Assembly (NCBI GenBank): GCA_035626595.1 | Contig: DASPNJ010000092.1 | Coordinates: 1 to 64,000, forward strand | From: JAQGMV01 sp035626595 | Lineage (GTDB): Bacteria > Pseudomonadota > Gammaproteobacteria > Burkholderiales > SG8-41 | DNA: 64,000 bases | Reading direction: 5' to 3' | Shown here: positions 58,846-64,000 of the stretch, in pieces | Position numbering within the stretch: position 1 is the first letter of the stretch | Layout of the letters: the number at the start of each line of letters is the position of its first letter | Made by a program: the position numbers and the translations under genes | The notes under the pieces: model-generated | The model's database searches: none | The model's input: only the letters and a program-made list of their open reading frames with translations | Told to the model about the DNA's origin: nothing

Positions 58846-59865
58846 TTGACCAAACGCTGGACGAATCGGCCCGAAGGCTCCAACTGGGGCGAATTCGGCG
58901 ACGCCGATCAGCACGGCCGCATGAACCTCATCACGGCCGATCGCCGCATACGCGCGCTGCAGGAAGTGAAAACGGGGGAGGTGTTCTGCCTGTCGCACCC
59001 GCTCGACAAGCCCGGCGGCAACGTGCTCAATCCGAATCGCTATCCGCCGGTGTTTCATCCGGTGAAGCGTGGCGAGGACGTCTACTTCAATCTGGAGATG
59101 TCGAAGACAGACCCGCGCTTCACCGACGTCGGCTCGGACGAAGCGATCATGCTGTACTCGCAGTACTCGACGCACTGGGATGCCTTTGCGCACAAGGGCA
59201 CCGTGTTCGACGCGGACGGCGACGGCGTCCCCGAGAAGGTGTCGTACAACGGCTTTCGCATCGTCGACCGCGAGGGCGGCGCATTGCAGGGGGCGCTCGG
59301 CGCGATCAACGTCTCCGCGGCTGAAATGGCCGAGACCTGTGTGCAGGGCCGCGCGGTGATGATCGATCTGCGTCATCACTTCGGCGACGAGCGCGTCGCC
59401 GTGACCTACGAGATGATCGAGCGCGTGATGCGCGACGATCGCGTGACGATCGAACAGGGCGACATCGTCTGCATCCACACGGGCCTGGGCCAGCTCATCC
59501 GCGAGGCCGAAGGCAAGCTCGATTCGTCGATCCGCACCGCGTGCACGGTGCTCGACGGTTACGACCGGCGGCTCCTCGAATGGATCGCCGACAGCGGCAT
59601 CGCGGCGATCGCGGCCGACAACCTCGCCGTGGAGCGCTCCTCCACGCTCGGCGTGGACCCGCGGGTCGGGCACCGCGGTCCGCAATTGCCGCTGCACGAG
59701 CATTGCCTGGTGAAGCTCGGCATTCACCTCGGCGAGCTGTGGTATCTCACCGAGCTCGCGGCGTGGCTGCGCGAGAATGGCCGCAGCCGTTTTCTGCTGA
59801 CGGCGCCGCCGCTGCGTATGCCGGGCGCGGCGGGTTCGCCGGTGACGCCGGTGGCGACGGTTTAA
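58846..59865 (+). CDS. Cyclase-family (kynurenine formamidase-like) metal-dependent hydrolase
   Basis: The 339-residue protein has the cyclase-family metal motif in STHWDAFAHKG (H-x-D-x-x-x-H) and a C-terminal second site region DNLAVERS with PLHEHCLVKLGIHLGELW. Relatives are kynurenine formamidases and isatin hydrolases, which open N-formyl or lactam groups. At 339 residues it belongs to the longer isatin-hydrolase-like branch. It starts at a TTG with GAGG eight bases upstream; an upstream in-frame TTG at 58807 lies in repeat C. A ThDP-dependent enzyme follows 87 bp downstream. Confidence 0.83.
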   Translation: MTKRWTNRPEGSNWGEFGDADQHGRMNLITADRRIRALQEVKTGEVFCLSHPLDKPGGNVLNPNRYPPVFHPVKRGEDVYFNLEMSKTDPRFTDVGSDEAIMLYSQYSTHWDAFAHKGTVFDADGDGVPEKVSYNGFRIVDREGGALQGALGAINVSAAEMAETCVQGRAVMIDLRHHFGDERVAVTYEMIERVMRDDRVTIEQGDIVCIHTGLGQLIREAEGKLDSSIRTACTVLDGYDRRLLEWIADSGIAAIAADNLAVERSSTLGVDPRVGHRGPQLPLHEHCLVKLGIHLGELWYLTELAAWLRENGRSRFLLTAPPLRMPGAAGSPVTPVATV

Positions 59866-59871
59866 AGTTTT

Positions 59872-59938
59872 CTGGATTCCCGCCTCCGCGGGAATCACGA
59901 ATTAGACACACTGGATCCCGGCCTTCGCCGGAACGACG
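59872..59938. repeat. Two family A palindromes, inverted orientation
   Basis: CTGGATTCCCGCCTCCGCGG then GAATCACG (59872-59900), and CTGGATCCCGGCCTTCGCCG then GAACGACG (59911-59938), just upstream of the ThDP gene. Confidence 0.75.
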
Positions 59939-59952
59939 CACAAGGGACAGTC

Positions 59953-61629
59953 ATGAATTCGAAAGATCACTCCGGGGCTGACACCGTAACGGCTGCGCGC
60001 GCGCTCGTGGATGGGCTGCTGCGCGAAGGCATCGACCACGTGTTCGGCATCCCCGGCACGCAGAACCTCGCGTTCCTCGACGCACTGCGCGACACGCCGC
60101 AGATCCGCTTCATCCTGACGCGCCACGAGCAGGGCGCGGCGTTCATGGCGTACGGCTTTGCCCGCGCGCGGCGTGAGCCCGCGGTGGTCACCGCAACGGA
60201 AGGTCCGGGCCTCACGAACCTCGCGACCGGCATCGCCGCCGCATTCAAAGGCAACGTGCCGCTCATCAGCATCTGCGGCGTGCAGGAAAGCCACATGCGC
60301 GACCGCGACGCGACTCAGGACATCGATCAGACCACCTTCATGCGCCCGATCACGAAATGGGCGCAGACGATTCCCACACCCGCGAAGGTGCAGGAGTTCG
60401 TGCGCAAGGCTTTTCGAGTTGCGCTCACCGAGCCGCGCGGGCCGACGCACATCGACGCCTCGAGCGAGATCCTGCTCGAGCCCGTGAAGCCCGAGCCGAT
60501 CGAGCCCGCGCAATACCGCAACATGGTCCTGCCCGCATGTGCCGGCGAGCAGCTCGACCAGGCGGCAGCACTGCTTGCACAGGCAGAGCGGCCCCTGTTC
60601 GTCGTGGGACGCGGCGTGATCGACGACGGCGCCGCCAGTGCGGTCGCTGCGCTCGCCGAGCGCACCGGCATTCCGGTGGCGGCGCTGCAGTATTCGCCGG
60701 ACGCGTTCCCCACGTCACACGCGCTTGCGCTCGGGCCACTCGGCCGCAACGGCTTCTCCAGCGCGAACCGGACCGCGCCGAAGGCCGATCTGATCGTCGC
60801 GATCGGCGCGCACTTCGACGTGTTCTCGACGATGTACAAGTACGGCATCTTCAGTGAAAACGCGAAGATCGTTCATCACACCGCCGCGCCGGGTCACATC
60901 GGCATCGTCTTTCCCGTGGCGCTGGGCGTCACGGGCTCGACGATCAGCTTCATTCGCGGGCTCAGCGAACGCGTCACGAAATCCGGGCTGAAGAAGTCAT
61001 GGGTCGACGTGGCGAAAGCGCGTGCGGAGGGCGAAGCCGAGCTTCAATCAGAGCTTCGCGTCGAAGCCGAGCCGATACAGTCGCAATACGTCGCGCACTG
61101 CATTCGCAAGGTGCTGCCGAAGAACGGCGTGCTGGTGGTGGACGCCGGTAACGGCGGCAAGCACGTGCGCAGCTACTTCAAGAGCTACGAGCCCGGCACG
61201 TTCATGTGCATCGATGACTGGGCGTCCGTCGGCGGGTCGCTGCCGATCGCGCTCGGCGCGAAGCTCGCCTGCCCGGAGCGCCCGGTGCTGTGCGCGTCCG
61301 GTGACATGGGCGCGATGTGCAACATCGGCGAGCTCGAGACCGCGGTGCGCGAGAACATCCCGGTCGTCTACGTCGTGTTCAACGACCAGGGGCTCGGCAA
61401 CGAGCGCGCGTTCCAGAACGAGCACTACGGCGGCCGCTTCTTCGCGGTCGATTATCGGAACCCGGATTTCGGCGCGCTCGCGCGCGTCTTCGGCGCCTAC
61501 GGCGAGCAGGTGAAGAGCCCCGGCGACCTCGAAGGCGCGATCCAGCGCGCGTTCGACAGCGGCAAGCCGGCGGTGATCGACGTGCTGATCGACCAGAACA
61601 CGCTCGCACCGGTGGTGTTCAAGGGCTAG
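59953..61629 (+). CDS. Thiamine diphosphate-dependent 2-oxoacid enzyme
   Basis: The 558-residue enzyme has the PYR domain with catalytic E59 (LTRHEQGAAFMAYGFA) after FGIPGTQN, a central domain (about 195-330; PLFVVGRGVI) and a PP domain with GDM (450-452) and NDQGLGNE closing the ThDP motif. This is the acetolactate synthase/benzoylformate decarboxylase/oxalyl-CoA decarboxylase group; no AHAS small subunit is near. The ribosome site is GGGACA, weak. The cyclase-family hydrolase gene lies upstream. A dyad (61632-61675) follows its stop codon and may control the next gene. Confidence 0.87.
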   Translation: MNSKDHSGADTVTAARALVDGLLREGIDHVFGIPGTQNLAFLDALRDTPQIRFILTRHEQGAAFMAYGFARARREPAVVTATEGPGLTNLATGIAAAFKGNVPLISICGVQESHMRDRDATQDIDQTTFMRPITKWAQTIPTPAKVQEFVRKAFRVALTEPRGPTHIDASSEILLEPVKPEPIEPAQYRNMVLPACAGEQLDQAAALLAQAERPLFVVGRGVIDDGAASAVAALAERTGIPVAALQYSPDAFPTSHALALGPLGRNGFSSANRTAPKADLIVAIGAHFDVFSTMYKYGIFSENAKIVHHTAAPGHIGIVFPVALGVTGSTISFIRGLSERVTKSGLKKSWVDVAKARAEGEAELQSELRVEAEPIQSQYVAHCIRKVLPKNGVLVVDAGNGGKHVRSYFKSYEPGTFMCIDDWASVGGSLPIALGAKLACPERPVLCASGDMGAMCNIGELETAVRENIPVVYVVFNDQGLGNERAFQNEHYGGRFFAVDYRNPDFGALARVFGAYGEQVKSPGDLEGAIQRAFDSGKPAVIDVLIDQNTLAPVVFKG

Positions 61630-61631
61630 TC

Positions 61632-61675
61632 GCCTTCGCGGATCGCGAAGGCTAGCTTCGCCAAATAGCGATTGT
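61632..61675. promoter_or_regulatory. Duplicated dyad element, copy 1 (candidate LysR operator)
   Basis: GCCTTCGC-N5-GCGAAGGC-N-AGCTTCGC-N4-TAGCGATTGT, with a LysR-type T-N11-A (T61636, A61648). An identical arrangement occurs at 63767-63810 before the LysR gene. It lies about 60-100 bp upstream of the threonine-aldolase-like ATG. The first arm pair could also form an RNA hairpin behind the ThDP gene, but no T-run follows. Confidence 0.55.
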
Positions 61676-61735
61676 TGCGCCGGCGGCTTCACTCCACACT
61701 GCCGCCTTCACCAGACCCCGCGGGAAAACAACATC

Positions 61736-62827
61736 ATGGCCACGACAGCGCCGTTCATAGAGCTGCGTACCGACGCGTTCACGCAGCCCACCGAGGAAAT
61801 GATCGACGTGGCGCGCTCGATGGGCTACGTGTACTCCGACCTCGCGCGCGAATGCCCGCAGACCGAAGAGCTGGAAGCGCTCGGCGCGGAGATGATGGGC
61901 ATGGAGGCGGGGATCCTGTGCCCGAGCGGCACGCTCTCCAACCTGCTCGGGCTCCTCACCCTCGGCCGACCCGGCACGGAAGCCATCGTCGAAACGGACG
62001 CGCACATCTACAACCGGGAGCGCGGCGGAATCGCCGCGATCGCGCAGCTCGTGCCCAGGCCGGTGCGCGGCGTTCGAGGCGTGCTCACGCCGGAAGACAT
62101 CCGGCCCTACCTGCGCCACGACCCGCAGGCGCGTACGGTCAACCCGGAATGGCAGTGGTCGGTGCTCATATCGCGCACCTCCCTCGTCTGCCTCGAGAAC
62201 CCGCACAACGGCGCCGGCAACACGGTGTGGAACGCGCAGCAAACGCAGGCGATATGCGATGCGGCGCACGCCGCCGGCGCCAAGGTATTCATAGACGGCG
62301 CGCGCATTTTCAATTCGGCCATCGCGCTGAACGTTGCGGTCCGCGATCTCGCCAGCCCCGCCGACGGGGTTGCGGTCGGTCTCGCCAAGGGCCTTGCCGC
62401 GCCGGTCGGATCGCTCTTCTGCGCCTCGCGCGAGCTCGTCGAGCGCGCACGCGTTTACCGGCAGATGCTGGGTGGCGCCATGCACCGCCCCGCGTGGTTG
62501 AGCGCAGCGGGAATCATCGCGCTGAAGAAGATGCCGGAACAATTCCGGGCCGATCACCGCAACGCGCGACTGCTCGCCGGGCAATTGAGCGAGATTCCGG
62601 GCGTGAACGTCGATCTGGAGCAGGTGCAGACGAACACCGTGCTGTTCGAAGTCACCGATCCGCGCTGGACCACCGAGACGCTCGTCGCGGCGCTGGAAGA
62701 GCGCAACATCCGCATCGGCTCGCGCGGCGAGCGGCGCTTCCGTGTCATGACGCATCACTGCATCGGCGAGCCGCAGATCGGGATCTTCGTGGACGAGCTC
62801 CGCGCCCTGCTGCGTCGCCCGCATTAG
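61736..62827 (+). CDS. Threonine aldolase-like PLP lyase
   Basis: The 363-residue enzyme is a beta-eliminating lyase/low-specificity threonine aldolase homologue: ELRTDAFTQPTEEM at the N-terminus, CPSGTLSNLLGLLTL (phosphate-binding loop), ETDAHIYNRERGG, the PLP-ring aspartate in FIDGARIFN and K218 in GLAKGLAAPVGS. It would cleave a beta-hydroxy amino acid to glycine and an aldehyde, or catalyse a related lyase step. The 106-bp gap upstream holds a dyad also found upstream of the LysR gene that ends this cluster. The ATG at 61736 has only GGGA upstream. Confidence 0.87.
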   Translation: MATTAPFIELRTDAFTQPTEEMIDVARSMGYVYSDLARECPQTEELEALGAEMMGMEAGILCPSGTLSNLLGLLTLGRPGTEAIVETDAHIYNRERGGIAAIAQLVPRPVRGVRGVLTPEDIRPYLRHDPQARTVNPEWQWSVLISRTSLVCLENPHNGAGNTVWNAQQTQAICDAAHAAGAKVFIDGARIFNSAIALNVAVRDLASPADGVAVGLAKGLAAPVGSLFCASRELVERARVYRQMLGGAMHRPAWLSAAGIIALKKMPEQFRADHRNARLLAGQLSEIPGVNVDLEQVQTNTVLFEVTDPRWTTETLVAALEERNIRIGSRGERRFRVMTHHCIGEPQIGIFVDELRALLRRPH

Positions 62828-62848
62828 GCGGGCTCCGGCTGCGGCGGA

Positions 62849-63760
62849 TCAGGCGGCGGCGGACGCCTTCCGCTGCGCGAACTCGACAAAGCTGCGCTCG
62901 ATCGGCGGGAGCTCCCCGGGGCTTCTATAGACGATGCAGAACTGCCGGCGCGCCCAGGGTTCACGCAGTCGCACGAATGTGATCGCCATCGATTTCGCGT
63001 AGCTCTCCGCGGCGCGCCGCGGCACCACGCCGATGCCCAGCCCCGCCTCGACCATGCGGCACACGGCGTCGAGACCACGGACCTGAATCCTGCCTTTGAG
63101 CAGCGCGTTGTGCCGCGCGGCCTCGCGCGCGAGCCACAGGTACAGCGGGCTCGCGGTGTCGAACATCACGTAATCGAACTTGAGCGTATCGGCGAACCGC
63201 ACTGAGCGCCGGCGCGCGAGCGCATGGCGGCGCGGCACGACCAGCACGAGCTCGTCCTCGCCGAAAGGGATCGCGACGAGGCCGCGCGTGCCGATGTCCG
63301 CCCACAGCGCGCCGATGCTGCCGCGGCGCTGAAGCACGGCCTCCACGATTTCCGAGGAGGACAGCTCCTCCACTTCCACTCGCACCCGGGGATGCTGCGC
63401 CGTGAAGCTGGCGAGCAGTGCCGGCAGGAATTCGGCGATGACCGAGCTGTTCGCAAGCAGATGCAGATGATCCGTGACGCCGTGGTGCACGTCTTCGACT
63501 GCGCCGGCGAGATTGCCGTACGCGGCAAGCAGCGCCTGAATACGCGCGAGCAGCGGCTCGGCCACGGCGGCCACGCGCACGCCGCGCGCCTGCCGCTCGA
63601 ATACACGCATGCCGACCCGGCTCTCGAACTCGCTGATCCGGCGGCTCGCCGCGGCGAGCGCGAGATGGCTGCGCCGGGCGGCGCGGCTGATGCTGCCCTC
63701 TTCCGCGGCTGCGGCGATCAGGTCGATCGTGACGAAATCGAGGTGCCAGTGTCGCTTCAT
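62849..63760 (-). CDS. LysR-family transcriptional regulator
   Basis: The 303-residue regulator has an N-terminal winged HTH (DLIAAAAEEGSISRAARRSHLALAAASRRISEFESRVGMRVF) and an effector-binding domain (about 90-295; HLHLLANSSVIAEFLPALLASF, VRGLDAVCRMVEAGLGIGVVP). It converges on the threonine aldolase-like gene. The dyad 7-50 bp upstream of its start (63767-63810) recurs upstream of that gene, so I infer autoregulation and control of the lyase. The effector is unknown. The ATG at 63760 is set by the HTH position. Confidence 0.9.
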   Translation of the reverse strand: MKRHWHLDFVTIDLIAAAAEEGSISRAARRSHLALAAASRRISEFESRVGMRVFERQARGVRVAAVAEPLLARIQALLAAYGNLAGAVEDVHHGVTDHLHLLANSSVIAEFLPALLASFTAQHPRVRVEVEELSSSEIVEAVLQRRGSIGALWADIGTRGLVAIPFGEDELVLVVPRRHALARRRSVRFADTLKFDYVMFDTASPLYLWLAREAARHNALLKGRIQVRGLDAVCRMVEAGLGIGVVPRRAAESYAKSMAITFVRLREPWARRQFCIVYRSPGELPPIERSFVEFAQRKASAAA

Positions 63761-63766
63761 GCGAGA

Positions 63767-63810
63767 GCCTTCGCATTTGGCGAAGGCGAGCTTCGCGGAT
63801 TAGCGATTGT
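63767..63810. promoter_or_regulatory. Duplicated dyad element, copy 2 (candidate LysR operator)
   Basis: The same GCCTTCGC-N5-GCGAAGGC-N-AGCTTCGC-N4-TAGCGATTGT arrangement as at 61632-61675, including T-N11-A (T63771, A63783). The two variable slots are exchanged: GGATC/CAAA in copy 1 and ATTTG/GGAT in copy 2, as if the core were inverted between constant flanks. It overlaps the end of the truncated gene at 63800. Confidence 0.55.
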
Positions 63811-64000
63811 AAATGCCGTGTTCCGGCCGCACACTGCCGCCGGCTGCGGACGCGTCGCCCGCGAGCCGCTCACGCAGGAGCCCGATATGCAGGTCGCCGC
63901 CATACCGCTCGCGAAAGTGAAGGACGCCCTCTCTCAGCGATACCGCGCGCGCGAGGACGAGCACGTGCTCGCGTGGCACCACCAGCCGCGCATCGTCTTC
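63800..64000 (-). CDS. Unidentified protein, C-terminal fragment
   Basis: The reading frame is open from the window edge to TAA at 63802-63800 and gives 66 residues, ending SLREGVLHFRERYGGDLHIG and GGSVRPEHGIYNR. The beginning lies outside the window. I recognise no family. Codon use looks coding, and the direction and spacing (39 bp) would make it the gene upstream of the LysR regulator. Confidence 0.4.
   Translation of the reverse strand, partial: EDDARLVVPREHVLVLARAVSLREGVLHFRERYGGDLHIGLLRERLAGDASAAGGSVRPEHGIYNR

Overview
This is about 64 kb of high-GC DNA, densely coded on both strands, most like a betaproteobacterial (Burkholderiales-type) chromosome. That assignment is an inference from the gene families and intergenic repeats; the window has no rRNA, tRNA or marker locus. 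There are about 62 protein genes, almost no long gaps, one clear intrinsic terminator (3053-3080), and no phage, IS transposase or CRISPR. 

The dominant theme is periplasmic tripartite tricarboxylate (Bug/TctC-type) solute receptors. There are 14 complete genes and one truncated end, with no TctA or TctB membrane subunit in the window. Nearly every receptor abuts a different catabolic enzyme: GST, CoA-transferase, enolase-superfamily enzyme plus amidohydrolase, polysaccharide-deacetylase-like protein, aminoacylases, or lactonase. 

Layout. 1-9.6 kb: receptor end, TauD-like dioxygenase, ThDP enzyme, sulfhydrylase, 2-hydroxyacid dehydrogenase, MESH1-like alarmone hydrolase, PilU, NHL propeller protein and an unknown gene. 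9.7-16.3 kb: DsbA-like protein, receptors, alpha/beta hydrolase, GST, CoA-transferase. 16.3-20.6 kb: housekeeping block (small proteins, YaiI-like protein, DEAD-box helicase, RecQ). 20.8-24.3 kb: receptor, FAD oxidoreductase, CysB-like LysR regulator. 24.4-34.7 kb: a ten-gene catabolic operon (enoyl-CoA hydratases, an Ltp-like thiolase homologue with a DUF35 partner, two tandem receptors, CoA-transferase, MmgE/PrpD, FAD dehydrogenase). 34.7-50 kb: DUF3500, hydrolase, MFS, receptors with catabolic partners, phosphofructokinase, YceH, DTD. 50.3-58.3 kb: a minus-strand run with two receptors, two deacylases, a dioxygenase, a receptor and a lactonase. 58.3-64 kb: HIT protein, cyclase-family hydrolase, second ThDP enzyme, threonine-aldolase-like lyase, LysR regulator and a truncated gene. 

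Two repeat families fill the gaps. Family A is a ~28-bp palindrome related to GTCATTCCCGCG..GGCGGGAATCCAG. Family B is a ~107-116-bp MITE-like element with inverted ends GTCATTGCGAGGAGC. The most striking observation is that in four receptor genes these repeats lie inside the coding sequence and encode much of the signal peptide. Family B supplies the same peptide, ending RRALALLAMT, to two different receptors. Family A supplies an Arg-rich n-region to one receptor and both an Arg-rich n-region and a hydrophobic segment to another. Other repeat copies supply C-termini, stop codons or a ribosome-binding site.
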